Origin: Rhizopus arrhizus
Taxonomy: Eukaryota > Mucoromycota > Mucoromycetes > Mucorales > Rhizopodaceae
Direction: 5' to 3'
Assembly: GCA_024220505.1 (NCBI GenBank)
Contig: JAKZZE010000003.1
Coordinates: 124,001-188,000 of the forward strand
DNA length: 64,000 nucleotides
Shown here piece after piece: positions 1 to 10,480 of the stretch. A model generated the notes under the pieces. It ran no database searches. It saw nothing but the letters and a program-made list of their open reading frames with translations, and was not told the DNA's origin. Made by a program: the position numbers and the translations under genes. Positions within the stretch are counted from its first letter, which is position 1, and every line of letters begins with the position of its first letter.

Positions 1-1055
1 TGATTTGGCGTATAATTTCTGTTACTGTTATCGTATCGTCCATTGTTGTCGTTATTTCCATATCTTCCAGACCTATTATAATTATTGTTATAATTATTAT
101 ACCTGTGGTTTCTAGTAGGTTGCTGTTGATATTGTTGACTACTAAGCTCTTGGCGAATTGTTTGTTGTATAAGACCAATAAGATCTTGTTGTTGGTTAGG
201 ACGTATATGTTGATTTTCATTGTATTGGGTATGATGCAACTGATTACGGTTTCTTGATGTATTCATTGTTGTCAATTGATTTGTACCATGTGTATTGTTG
301 TAATAGTAATTACTACTAGGTTGAGCATTGTTATAATGTATTTGATTATATGCTAGTGCTGGCATGGCATGTTCATTTGTATCAATTAAGTCAATATTAT
401 GATTGCTTGATAGATGATGATGATGTTGATTGTGACTTTCGTTATGATATATCAAAGCTTGATTGACGTTTCTTGGTATGAAAGGATTATCAACCATTGC
501 AATCTTTCGAGGTCGATTGGCGTTCCACCATCCATCGGCGTGATCAATCCAGTCTTGCATATTTTTTGAACTACTTTGTATACAAAATTGTTTTATCTCT
601 CTAAGGAGACCTGCGCGGAAACGACTTTCAATGACTGATTCTTGAGTAATGTTGGCAAGATCTGCGGCTTCTCTTAATCTGGCCAGGAATATCTGTGGGT
701 GTTCTTGTTCACCTTGATGGATTTCATTAAATTCTAATTCGTAATTCATTATCAATTCTGGAGTGATGTAATGATTTTTTAGAAGTTCTGTTGCATTGTC
801 ATATTTGATATCAGGGATTCGTTTGAGTATCTCTTTTTCGTAATAGACTTTAGCTGCTCCTCGCAATTGTGCTTTGAGGATCGTGAGTTTACGTGCGTCC
901 AGGGCGATGTTATTAAGTGCAAAGTAAGATTCCAAAATTTCCAAAAAGTGGCGAAAGTCTTCTCCTTCATAGCCATGGAAATCAATTAAAGTAGGTCGAT
1001 AACTTGCATTCATGTTAGCGTTAGCCAACGCGATGTGTCCATTTATATAAGCCAT
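1..1055 (-). CDS. Retrotransposon Gag-like protein, partial (runs off the left edge)
   Basis: An uninterrupted minus-strand reading frame starts at the ATG at 1053-1055 (MAYINGHIALANANM...) and is still open at base 3, about 351 codons. The N-terminal part resembles a retrotransposon Gag: a helical region (FHGYEGEDFRHFLEILESYF, residues about 30-50), then a stretch of the capsid type with HQGEQEHPQIFLARLREAAD. The C-terminal third is very rich in Asn, Gln, His and Tyr and low in complexity. No zinc knuckle or protease is visible before the edge, so pol would lie to the left of the window. A possible primer-binding sequence (TGGTGGTCAC read on the minus strand) lies upstream at 1231-1240, next to LTR-like DNA. 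Family assignment is inference; it could be Ty3/gypsy or another LTR type. Confidence 0.7.
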   Translation of the reverse strand, partial: MAYINGHIALANANMNASYRPTLIDFHGYEGEDFRHFLEILESYFALNNIALDARKLTILKAQLRGAAKVYYEKEILKRIPDIKYDNATELLKNHYITPELIMNYELEFNEIHQGEQEHPQIFLARLREAADLANITQESVIESRFRAGLLREIKQFCIQSSSKNMQDWIDHADGWWNANRPRKIAMVDNPFIPRNVNQALIYHNESHNQHHHHLSSNHNIDLIDTNEHAMPALAYNQIHYNNAQPSSNYYYNNTHGTNQLTTMNTSRNRNQLHHTQYNENQHIRPNQQQDLIGLIQQTIRQELSSQQYQQQPTRNHRYNNYNNNYNRSGRYGNNDNNGRYDNSNRNYTPN

Positions 1056-2112
1056 TTTAGTTTCAGGTAAATTTGATAATTTGTTTTTTTTTTGTTTAAG
1101 GTTGTTTCTGTAGTTGTTGAGTTTCTTTGATAAGTGTAAAGGTTTGTTATAGATTTAATTTCTTGATTTGATTTCTTGATTTGGTGTTTTATTTCCCTCG
1201 TTTGATTTTTTTTTTTTTGGATCCCTCGTAGTGACCACCAAATGTTATGTGTAAATTGGTTGGCTTGTAGGTTTGTGTTATAATAGAGTAAAGTTTGCTT
1301 GTGAAGCTTGATTGTAAGGTTAAGATAGCCTTGTAAGTTGTTGTTTTATATAGAATTTAAGCGGATGCTTGTTAAGTAGTGACCACCAGATCTTATATGT
1401 AAGATCAATACGATGTTTCTTGATAAAAGTTAAAGTAGAGTAAAAAGTTGTAGTGAACAGGGACTTTCTTGTTAAAGTTTGTTAATTATTGAGTAAAAAT
1501 ATATGATTTATTTAAACTGACTGACAATTTCTTCACAAAAAGATGGTATATATATATGAATAATATTTTTTTTGTTTTCTTTTTAGCTTTTCTTATTTTT
1601 TTGACTTTTTTTATATTTTCAACTTTTTTTATCTTTTTAACATTTTTTATATTTTTAATTTTTTTTATCTTTCTGACTTGACTCGGCTAATCTCTGTGTA
1701 TTGTAAGGTTCGTTATGTTTTCGGGTTTAAGTAGGTTCGATATAAGTTGTTGAGATAAAGTATTAGGTCAATTGAGATCCAATAAGGGTAAGTAATTTGA
1801 ATTATAGGCTTGCTTGTATATAGTGACCACCAGATCTTGTTAAGTGGATCAAACTTGATTTGTAAAGTAAAATGTAAAGAAATATAATAAAAATATAAAA
1901 TAGATACAATGAAGATAATTTGCTTCAAGGGAATTCGACTTGTTTGTTATAAAATAAGAAAAATAGATTTTGTCTTTTAAGAGACTATTTATTCAAAGTA
2001 AAAATAGGTTTTTGAATAGAAGTGAATTTAAGTGAACTAAAGTGAATTGAAATAAAAGATATAGAGATATTTATACAAAAATGAAAGAGAAAAAAGAAAA
2101 GGAAATAAGGTT

Positions 2113-2166
2113 GATATTTTTACTTGAGTTAATATTTTTACTTGTGTCGATATTTTTACTTGTGTC
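2113..2166. repeat. 18-bp tandem repeat, three units
   Basis: Three consecutive 18-bp units of the form gatatttttacttgtgtc (2113-2130, 2131-2148, 2149-2166), with few differences between units. It lies inside the LTR-like cluster. No gene is supported; a short minus-strand frame across it merely repeats DTSKNI. Confidence 0.7.
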
Positions 2167-2732
2167 GATGTTGTGTATTTCAGTTAAATTACTGAAGTAA
2201 GTCGATTTCAAAGTCAGTTGCACTGTCCAAAATTTTGTAGATGTCTTCATCATTCTCGTTACAGTATCCTTATTACCATTTTCGTTACAGTGTAACCTCT
2301 TTACTGCCTACTGTAATTTTATGGTGTTGATTCAATGGCTTGTAAGAGTTAATGGTTTTGAAATAGAGTAAAGTTGATGAAAATGGATAGAAAAATAAGA
2401 GTTGGGTAGAGTATTGATATTAGGTTCGCTTGTAAGTGACCACCAGATCTTGTTAAGTTGATCAGACTTGTTTTATATTCAGGTAACTTGATAAGAGTAT
2501 TAAAAGGTTTTACAATGAAGATAATTGGCTTCAAGGGACTTGTCTTGCTTGTATTTTAAGAGTGTTATATCAAAAGATTCAGAGATAAGGATACTTGGTT
2601 TATTGATAAAATATATTTATATTGTTAAGAGAAGTAAAGTCAAGAAAAGTGAAGTTTTGTCAAAAGAATAAAAAGCTAGGCTTTTATAGGCAAAAATATA
2701 AAGTTCAATTTTTACAAAATGTAAAAATATTC

Positions 2733-2830
2733 GCAAAGGTTAAAAAAATATCAAAAGGTTAAAAAAATATCAAAAAGTAAAAAATATATCAAATGGTTAA
2801 AAATTTGTCAAATAGGAAAAATAATGACAA
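2733..2830. repeat. Degenerate A-rich tandem repeat (about 19-bp unit)
   Basis: About five imperfect units resembling aaaggttaaaaaaatatc. Similar T-rich iterations are seen at 1600-1680 and 11765-11830, at a comparable place in related units, so this is probably part of the LTR-like repeat family rather than an independent satellite. Confidence 0.5.
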
Positions 2831-3729
2831 TTTGTAAAGTGATTTACAAAACGTCAAAAATTAAAGCTTGAAAGAAGTTTCGGAGTTCATGTCTTCATAA
2901 TCATAGCTACACTACTTTGGTCACAGTAGAAGTATCAAAAAAGGAATATTTGTAACACTATCCAAAACGAGTGTTATTTTTGTAACCTTGTGGGTTTATT
3001 GAGTGCTTTATATAGAAGTTTTTCTTGAAATTTCAAAGTAAGGTACTGTAGTGACCACCAGATCTTTTATGTAAGATCAAATATAAGTAAGTAAAATGTA
3101 AAGATAAAAAAAATAAAGGGATCAGGAACTTTTTATGAGAAGGTTGCCTGTTTATTGAATAAAATATTGTGAGATTGTTAGGCTTTCGGGTTTAAGTAGG
3201 TTTGATATAAGTTTTTGAGACAAAGTTTTGATAATTGAATAAGGTATCGGACAAAGTAATATCCAAAAAGAGTAGATAATTTGAGTTGTAAGTTCGCTTG
3301 AGTAGAGTGACCACCAGATCTTGTTAAGTAGATCAGTCTGAATTGAATAAAAGTAAAATAAAAAGATGAAAGATAAAAGATAAAATAAAAAAGAGATTAC
3401 AATGAAGTATATGATTCAAGGGATTATTAGTTCTTCCTATTTATAAAATAAAAGAAGTATCTTGTTTCAAACGAGATTTATTTGGATGAGGTAAGGTAAT
3501 AATAATAATAATTCTTGATAAATTGTTGATATTTATATGTTTTTGGTTTTCTTGATTTTGTGATGTTTTTAGATTTTTGTGTTTTCCTTTGAATTGTGAA
3601 TTTAGTTGAGTTATTCAATTTCATTGAGTTTATCAAAAATATTGAGGACATGAACTTAGTTCAGGTCCGAACTTTCTTCGTCAAGTGGTACAGTTTGATT
3701 GAAAAAATTTCTATTTTCGTCACAATATA

Positions 3730-3864
3730 CACTATTTTCAGAAATTATTCGCGAAACTTTTGAAAAAAATTAGCTGAATTTAAAAAATACAATTAGCCAT
3801 TTTCCTGAGGCAATCTTAGCCAAAAAATAAAAATCCTTTTAGCCAAATTCAGCATATAAATTAG
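3730..3864 (+). repeat. Left terminal inverted repeat of DDE-A with phased TTAGCC motifs
   Basis: It matches the reverse complement of 11278-11411 with only a few differences. It contains five TAGC(C/T) motifs spaced 23, 23, 23 and 22 bp, about two helical turns apart, a geometry suited to a multimeric DNA-binding transposase. The binding role is inference. Confidence 0.88.
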
Positions 3865-3920
3865 CCATTTCGTAGTACACTTTCTTTACTGTTTCTTTTT
3901 ACTTTGATTAATCCCTAGTT

Positions 3921-5062
3921 ATGAGTACTTTTGTATATGAAGACGGCCTTGGAAATTTTGTGGGAGAGAATGGAGAAGAAGCAATAATTACTGAAATGGA
4001 GATTGACGATGAAACTTATCCACTAGACAGCGTTACAAACTATGATCAGTACATCGACTTGAAGCCTCCTGAGAAGCAAGTTATAAAAAAAGAAAAGATT
4101 GAGAGCGCTGGTGGAGTACTAGTCGAGGCTCATTCAGCAGGAAAAGGAAGACGTGCTTACAGAAAGTACTCAGACGAGGATAAAGAGTATTTCTTTGAGC
4201 TAGTTTATGAAAAGGGTTTGAAAGTAGCCGAAGCCGCAAGGAAGCTAGGTATGCCTACGCGGACTGCCCAGGGCTGGTACGATAGAGACCAAAAAGATCC
4301 ACAAGATATTATTCAGCGAAAAGCTGCTAAGAATCCTGTTGGAAGACCACCATCTTTAGGCGAGGAACACAGGGTATTTTTAGTTGATTACATTGATAAG
4401 AAGCCATCGTTAACATTAGATGAAATAATGGACGGTTTATCAGCTCAATTTATGGACCTGAGCATCTCTAAAACTGCTGTATACAATTTCATGAAAGAAA
4501 AATGTAGAATCAGCTTGAAGAAGGCGCACTTCCATTCAGCAGAAAGAAACTCATCTGAGAACATCGAAAGAAGATACAAATGGATTAAAAGATGGATGGA
4601 GACTGATATGGACTATCTCAGTAATTGTATATTTATCGATGAAGCTGCTTTTCATATCAATATGAAGAGAACTGTAGCTTGGTCTAAGATAGGTAGTCGT
4701 GCCGAAGTAGTTATACCCAAGACAAGAGCAAAGACTACGACCATACTTGGGGCAATTTCTCCATATGGAGTTATCAATGTGAAAGTGAGAAAGCCAAGAG
4801 CCGTTAAGCAAAATAAGAAGAGAAAATCAGGAGGCGGTAAAGCAGTAATCAACACTCAAAGTAGAGGTGGTACTGTTACAGGCCACTATTTCAATTTCAT
4901 ATGCGACACAATGGATATTTTAGACAAGCACGAGGAGTTCAAAGATTGCTACATAGTAATGGATAACGCGCCTATTCACAAGAACGCTGACATTGAAAAA
5001 GAGATTAACAGACGGGGATATGGTTGTATATATCTTCCTCCATATTCCCCTGAGCTAAATCC
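3921..5062 (+). pseudogene. DDE-A transposase, 5' part (gene split by retrotransposon insertion)
   Basis: 380 codons plus two bases precede the insertion point. Residues about 83-120 look like a helix-turn-helix (KYSDEDKEYFFELVYEKG, then AEAARKLGMPTRTAQGWY). The DDE domain follows: first catalytic Asp in CIFIDEAAFH (D240), a Lys-rich insert (about residues 296-308), and the second Asp in CYIVMDNAPIH (D348). The frame is cut at SPELNP, just before the catalytic Glu. The remaining 178 bases lie at 11065-11242 and restore an exact 439-residue frame when the insert and one target duplication are ignored, so the insertion is the only visible break. Read-through into the LTR gives a short wrong tail ending at 5102. 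Function known for the family: cut-and-paste transposition at TA sites. Confidence 0.9.
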
Positions 5063-5641
5063 TGTTGTAGAACAGCGTCTGATCATAACGGACATTGAAT
5101 AATCACAACTAAAAGAAGTATATTAAAATTGATAAAAGATAATAATTTAAATCTTTATCAAATAAAATATATTCTTCTTCTTTTTTATATAAAACTATCA
5201 CAAATAGATTTATTCTATAAAGTAAACATGAACAATAAATAAGTCATGACCTTTACTATTCATCATTTCTGTAAATGAATAATAATGGATCAGGTACCTA
5301 GTCAACTTTGATCTGACTGGAGGCATTTCATATAAATATATCTTTCCTCTCAATGAAGACGGGACAATTATCCCAGATCAGTTAAAGAACAATAAGATCT
5401 ATAAAAACAACGAATTAAAAATTTTCATAATCGATTCAGTGATCATTCTTCAATCAAACATGTCATTTATTGGATCTACGCTCATGACTACTCATTTACC
5501 CGCCGACTGATAGAAGAATATAAATAGTAGACTTTGTAATGATTTCTTTTTAACAATTAAGATTGTCTTAAATAAAGTTCAGTCTCAAAAAGTATTCTTT
5601 GGTTTTTATCGCTACCTTAATTACTTTACCAGAACATAACA
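5063..5641 (+). repeat. 5' LTR of the Ty3/gypsy element
   Basis: Promoter-like TATA sequence (GAATATAAATAG) at about 5516-5527, and AATAAA at 5571-5576 as a candidate poly(A) signal, bracketing a short R region. The decamer TCAAAAAGTA at 5585-5594 is complementary to the sequence just after the LTR (5645-5654). Identical to the LTR at 10481-11059. Confidence 0.95.
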
Positions 5642-5644
5642 TTT

Positions 5645-5654
5645 TACTTTTTGA
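5645..5654 (+). promoter_or_regulatory. Self-priming primer-binding site (Tf1/sushi type)
   Basis: TACTTTTTGA starts four bases after the 5' LTR and is the exact reverse complement of TCAAAAAGTA at 5585-5594 in the LTR. No TGG-type tRNA primer site is present. In the Tf1/sushi group the 5' end of the element's own RNA folds back as primer; this arrangement predicts the same mechanism here. The transcript start was not measured. Confidence 0.65.
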
Positions 5655-5675
5655 ATTCCAAACTTTATTGCAAAT

Positions 5676-8600
5676 ATGTCTACTACTCAAGAAACTCCTA
5701 TTGTTGACCCTGTTGTAACAAGCACCCCAGAAAGTCAAAGCTCTGTGGTCTTTAATATCACTTCTCCTCTTTCTGAACCTCAAGGAAGTATGGCTAGCAA
5801 GTATGCTTCTGAACCTACCCCCATGGACACTGATACTGCTACTCCTACTCCTAAGGTAATGGACTCCACTGGTGACATTGTAAGTCGCAAGCTGCGTATC
5901 ATTGAAAATTGGAAGAATCAAGCCAAGATCCACTTTATGGAGTATATGGTCTTAAATGAAGATGATTCTGATCCTGCTGCTGCTCTTACTGCCCATCAGA
6001 AATTTAAGGATTGCGAAGAAAAGGTGAACAGAGCAAAGGAGGCTCTCAAGTCCTTCACTGCTATGTTTGAAGAGGTGAAAACCCCGGTCGATGGTTCAAG
6101 TAATCATTCTCTTCGCTTGGTTGTACCAAATGACCTGCCTACGTTGCAATTAAAAGGTGATGCAATTTGGAGGAAAAAGGCTGAGTGCTACGACAGTGCT
6201 TACGATTTTTGTAACACCTTTGAAACTGTCTTACGTGCTCATGGTCAAGCCCTGAACTCCAATTGGGAACGATTGCTGCCACTCTGTATGAATCCCGAGC
6301 AAGTCTCTTGGTGCAGGGAAGCACTACTGGAAAAAGGTTTCTCTTGGAAGCAAGTCCGCCCCATGATCTTGGATCACTTTGACACCCCTTACCGCAAGTT
6401 TTTGCTTATGGTCGAAGTCGGTTCCATGTGTCAAGGCACTTACGAAAGCAACCGGGAATACTCGAACCGTTTCCAGAAGATGCGCCGTGAAGCTGGTATG
6501 GAGGACAGCACTCTCCTTGCTGTCACTTACTTTGCTTCTTTAAAAGCATCTGTCAAGTCTGTCGCGCAATTAGCGATATCCTCTCACTTTGGTTCTCGCT
6601 TACCTAGTTCGATTACCCAAATTATCGACTTGGTACTTGCCTCTGGTGAAGATTCTGCTTTTGCTGCCAAGACTCCCCATAAACGTGCTCGTCCTATGAA
6701 CGATGATGAACGTATACCTCGTCATGCTGGCAATACTAGTAAAGCTCCTTTTGGAACTAGTAAAGTATTGACCAACAAGTATAAGACACCCATGGCAAAT
6801 AAGGGAAAATCTAAAACCAAGCCATGCACTTACTGCCGCAAAGAATGGTTCCAAGGTCATAAGTGCAATGAATATCTAGTTGCTAAAAATAGTAATAGTA
6901 ACAATAAGGATAATGTACAAATAAACCGAATGGCCGTAAGAACTGCAAATAATAATGTATCCGATGAAGAGGATGAATGTGAAATAAACAGCCCTCTCAA
7001 CCGTATGGCACTTGACTGTAAGTCTAAAAAAGAAAAAGAATTAATAGTTACTCGAGACTTTAAAAGTACTAATGATAATTCTATAACTTTTCCTATACTT
7101 GCAAACAATAGAAAAGCCATCACGATCTTGGATACTGGAGCAAATTTTTCTTCTGTAAATAAAAAATTTTGTTTCCAAAATAATTTTTTAATTATTCCTC
7201 CTAAAAATAATAATGTCATAAAGTTAGCTGACTGTAACTCTACTATTAAGAGAATTGGTTTAACTGAAGTAAACATTAAGTGTAATGGAAAATCCTTTAA
7301 TCATACCTTTGAAGTAATGAATTTAACAAATGATCATGATATGAGTATTGGTACTGATTTTATGAGTAAACTTGGTATTGGTCTTACTGGTCTTCCTTAC
7401 AAATGGGATGATAGTAAAGTATCTTTAGACAATTCCAAAGTACCTGAACATAAATTCAATGACTTTAGTGAACTCTTGAATAAAGTTGATGATGAGATGA
7501 CTGAATTAGAGAACTGCCCCGCTGGTTCATCTAATGAATATCAACAAGCATTAAACTATATTAAACCATTAATTCAATCAAATCAAGCAATACTTAAAGG
7601 TTCCTTTTGTACTATACCGGAATCTGTTGTCTCGATTGAAACTCCTGAAGGTGTCACATCTTATCGACGTCCCTATCCTGTGCCTTTAGCATACCATAAG
7701 ATAGTACAAGATCAGATAGATGAATGGCTGGAGAATGGTGTAATCAAGAGAGCTCCTGCTAATACCGAGTGGAACTCAGCTTTGACTGTAGTAAAGAAGA
7801 CCAATGCTAAGGGTGAAGTAACTGGTTACCGTGTGTGCCATGATCCCAGACATGTTAATGCTCTTCTAAAGTCAATTGACAGAATGCCCTTGCCTAAAAT
7901 TTCTGAGCTATTTGAGGAATTGAAAGGAGCAACTGTATATTCCACTTTGGATCTTAAATCTGCTTTTAACTCTTTAAAAATGAATGAAGAGCATGCACAT
8001 AAATTAGCTTTCTCTTGGAACTCTGTACAGTATATACCTGTTGGTACTCCTTTTGGTCTAAAGCATGTATCCAGTGTAATGCAGAGAACTATGAGCATCG
8101 CATTAGAAAACATGTCCTTTGCTAAATGTTTTGTTGATGACATAGTTGTAGCATCTACTTCCATTGAAGAGCATAAGCAACACTTAAAACAAGTAATCGA
8201 TAAACTTACTAAAGTAAATCTCAAGTTAAATCCTGATAAATGTACATTTTTTCAAAGTAAAATTAATTTACTTGGCTTCAGAATATCTCCTAAAGGTGTT
8301 TCTCTTGACCTTCGTAAAGTTGCTAATGTGCAAGAATTTCCTGTCCCCAAGACTGGAAAGGATATAATGAGATACTGTGGACTCATAAATTATTTCCGTC
8401 CTCATATTCCTAAAGCATCTTCACTGTTAGCTCCATTGGATGCCTTAAGAAATGAAAAATCATTAATTAAATTATGGAATGATAAACACCAACAATGTTT
8501 TGACAACTTAAAGAAAGTATTGTTAGAAAATGTAATTCTTTCATACCCTGATTTGAATCAAACTTTCTATGTCGCTACCGATGCCTCTAACGTTGGTATA

Positions 8601-10460
8601 GGTGTAATTCTGTATCAAAAGATAAATGGGAAAGTACACTACATTTCTATGATAGCTAAAACTTTATCTAAAAGTGAACGTAACTATTCAGCTACTAAGC
8701 GAGAATTATTAGCAGTTGTATATGCTCTGAAGAGGTTCCATAAGTATTTATGGGGAAACAAATTTACCCTGTATACAGATCATAAGGCACTCACTTATCT
8801 TCACACGCAAAAGATTGCTAACGCTATGCTCATAAATTGGTTCGATACACTGCTCCAATATGATTTTAAAGTCGTTCATTTACCAGGTGTAGATAATATT
8901 CTCCCTGACACACTTTCTCGTCTATATGAAATTGAAGATCCTGTCAATGAACTGGGAGGGGATAAGCTTCATCTTTTGAATAGAGCAGCAGTAAAACTAC
9001 CCAGTGAAGACAAAGGTGAATACATGACACCTCCGGATCCAGAAGAACGTAAACTACTTCTTCTACGTGAGCACATTAAAGGACACTTTGGTTCTGATGC
9101 AATTTACCATGCTTTAAAACGTAAAGGTATCTACTGGTCCAATCTGAAAAATGAAGCCGTAGAACTTGTTAAGAGTTGTATTCCATGTCAACAATTTAAC
9201 ATAATCAAAAAGGGTTATAATCCTCTAAGACCCATTACAGCCACATTACCTGGAGATAGTTGGGGCATCGACTTAGCTGGTCCCATGAAAACTTCCTTGA
9301 ATGGCAACAATTACTTATTGATTATGGTTGACATTGCTACACGTTACTGTGTATTGAAACCCTTGCCTGATAAGCAATCTATGACGATTGTAAAAGCTTT
9401 AATCGATGTCTTCTCGCATTATGGTTTTCCACGTGTAATCCAATCTGATAATGGTGGTGAATTTGTAAATGAGCTTATGCAATTACTTGCTGAAAATGCT
9501 GGTTATGACCATAGACTCATATCTAGTTATCATCCCAGAGCTAATGGAGTAAGTGAACGTTGGGTACAAACAGCTGTAAATGCAATAAAGAAACAAATCG
9601 AGGGTGCTAAAGCAGACTGGGATTTATATGTTCCTTCTACACAACTCTACTTGAATGGTAAACACAATGAACGTACTAAGACGCCACCCTTCACTTTAAT
9701 GTACGGTCGTAACATGAATGACTTTGAAGATTTTAGCAAAGAAAAAAATAAGGCAACTAAAGAAGAAATAAATAAACAACTCCTTCTCAATATAAAAAGA
9801 ATGACGGAGATTGTGTTCCCTGCCATATATGAACGTACAAAAATAATAACAAACAATCAGAAGGAAAAGTTTGATGCGTCACATAAACTAATTACGATCC
9901 CTGAAAATAGCTATGTAATGGTAAAAGTAAATATTAAAACCAACAAGTTAGATCCTAACTATGAAGGACCTTATAAAGTAAAAAGAATTACTCAAGGAGG
10001 ATCGTATGTACTAGAAGATGAAATGGGTGAATTGTTATCTAAAAACTACCCACCTTCTGCGTTAAAACTCATCTCACAAGATGAAGTTATATCAACAAAT
10101 AAATTCTATCAGGTAGAAGCCATTTTAGCACATAAAAAGCTTAAAGGGAAATATCTTTATAAGTGCAGATGGAAAGGCTATGATAAGAGCGATGATACCT
10201 GGGAGCCTGCCTCTAACTTTACCGATCCTAAATTCATTACAGAATATTGGCAAAGAGTTGGTATAGTTCCTGAAGATATTAAATATAAATATGACCTTCA
10301 AAATAATAAAGGAAGATCTAATAACGTGAAGTTAATAAATACTTCTCATACAGGCAAACGAAAGACCAGAACAGATCTTAATGAAAATAGCCACTCTTCT
10401 ACAACAAGTAGTAATAAATTAAATGGCAATATAAATTCTAAAAGATCTAGACGGTATTAG
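5676..10460 (+). CDS. Gag-Pol polyprotein with C-terminal chromodomain
   Basis: A single frame of 1,594 residues. Order of domains: Gag (about 1-380), a CCHC-like knuckle CTYCRKEWFQGHKC (384-397), aspartic protease with DTGANFSSV (Asp486), reverse transcriptase with FVDD (819-822), RNase H beginning YVATDAS (Asp969), an HH-CC zinc region (HIKGHFG ... CIPCQQ), and integrase with Asp1199, Asp1258 and Glu1294 (35 residues between the last two). A GPY-type segment (YEGPYKVKRI) and a chromodomain (about 1477-1530: CRWKGYDKSDDTWEPASNF) end the protein. Chromodomains of this class direct integration to marked chromatin. Gag and Pol are fused without a frameshift or stop, as in the Tf1/sushi group. 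All catalytic residues that I can recognise are present. Confidence 0.96.
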   Translation: MSTTQETPIVDPVVTSTPESQSSVVFNITSPLSEPQGSMASKYASEPTPMDTDTATPTPKVMDSTGDIVSRKLRIIENWKNQAKIHFMEYMVLNEDDSDPAAALTAHQKFKDCEEKVNRAKEALKSFTAMFEEVKTPVDGSSNHSLRLVVPNDLPTLQLKGDAIWRKKAECYDSAYDFCNTFETVLRAHGQALNSNWERLLPLCMNPEQVSWCREALLEKGFSWKQVRPMILDHFDTPYRKFLLMVEVGSMCQGTYESNREYSNRFQKMRREAGMEDSTLLAVTYFASLKASVKSVAQLAISSHFGSRLPSSITQIIDLVLASGEDSAFAAKTPHKRARPMNDDERIPRHAGNTSKAPFGTSKVLTNKYKTPMANKGKSKTKPCTYCRKEWFQGHKCNEYLVAKNSNSNNKDNVQINRMAVRTANNNVSDEEDECEINSPLNRMALDCKSKKEKELIVTRDFKSTNDNSITFPILANNRKAITILDTGANFSSVNKKFCFQNNFLIIPPKNNNVIKLADCNSTIKRIGLTEVNIKCNGKSFNHTFEVMNLTNDHDMSIGTDFMSKLGIGLTGLPYKWDDSKVSLDNSKVPEHKFNDFSELLNKVDDEMTELENCPAGSSNEYQQALNYIKPLIQSNQAILKGSFCTIPESVVSIETPEGVTSYRRPYPVPLAYHKIVQDQIDEWLENGVIKRAPANTEWNSALTVVKKTNAKGEVTGYRVCHDPRHVNALLKSIDRMPLPKISELFEELKGATVYSTLDLKSAFNSLKMNEEHAHKLAFSWNSVQYIPVGTPFGLKHVSSVMQRTMSIALENMSFAKCFVDDIVVASTSIEEHKQHLKQVIDKLTKVNLKLNPDKCTFFQSKINLLGFRISPKGVSLDLRKVANVQEFPVPKTGKDIMRYCGLINYFRPHIPKASSLLAPLDALRNEKSLIKLWNDKHQQCFDNLKKVLLENVILSYPDLNQTFYVATDASNVGIGVILYQKINGKVHYISMIAKTLSKSERNYSATKRELLAVVYALKRFHKYLWGNKFTLYTDHKALTYLHTQKIANAMLINWFDTLLQYDFKVVHLPGVDNILPDTLSRLYEIEDPVNELGGDKLHLLNRAAVKLPSEDKGEYMTPPDPEERKLLLLREHIKGHFGSDAIYHALKRKGIYWSNLKNEAVELVKSCIPCQQFNIIKKGYNPLRPITATLPGDSWGIDLAGPMKTSLNGNNYLLIMVDIATRYCVLKPLPDKQSMTIVKALIDVFSHYGFPRVIQSDNGGEFVNELMQLLAENAGYDHRLISSYHPRANGVSERWVQTAVNAIKKQIEGAKADWDLYVPSTQLYLNGKHNERTKTPPFTLMYGRNMNDFEDFSKEKNKATKEEINKQLLLNIKRMTEIVFPAIYERTKIITNNQKEKFDASHKLITIPENSYVMVKVNIKTNKLDPNYEGPYKVKRITQGGSYVLEDEMGELLSKNYPPSALKLISQDEVISTNKFYQVEAILAHKKLKGKYLYKCRWKGYDKSDDTWEPASNFTDPKFITEYWQRVGIVPEDIKYKYDLQNNKGRSNNVKLINTSHTGKRKTRTDLNENSHSSTTSSNKLNGNINSKRSRRY

Positions 10461-10468
10461 TTATACCT

Positions 10469-10480
10469 GGGAGGGGATTA
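10469..10480 (+). promoter_or_regulatory. Polypurine tract
   Basis: GGGAGGGGATTA lies directly against the 3' LTR (10481), the place where plus-strand DNA synthesis is primed in LTR retrotransposons. Confidence 0.8.

Larger units (their letters stand above)
1211..3480 (-). repeat. Cluster of diverged LTR-like repeat units sharing GTGACCACCA
   Basis: The decamer GTGACCACCA occurs at 1231, 1379, 1823, 2436, 3051 and 3306, and again at 11565. Five of the six here (all but 1231) are followed by a small dyad of the form GATCTT...GATC. Several units continue with a similar tail (caatgaagata...ttcaaggga). On the minus strand the shared sequence reads TGGTGGTCAC, which could pair with the CCA end of a tRNA and so resembles a primer-binding site directly after an LTR. 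The units are 150-600 bp apart and diverged. I read them as nested or recombined LTR/leader pieces of the family whose gag lies at 1-1055; exact LTR borders and target duplications could not be placed. Confidence 0.5.

Noticed and set aside
4551..4855. Minus-strand frames across the DDE-A transposase
   Set aside because: Antisense shadows of the transposase coding sequence.
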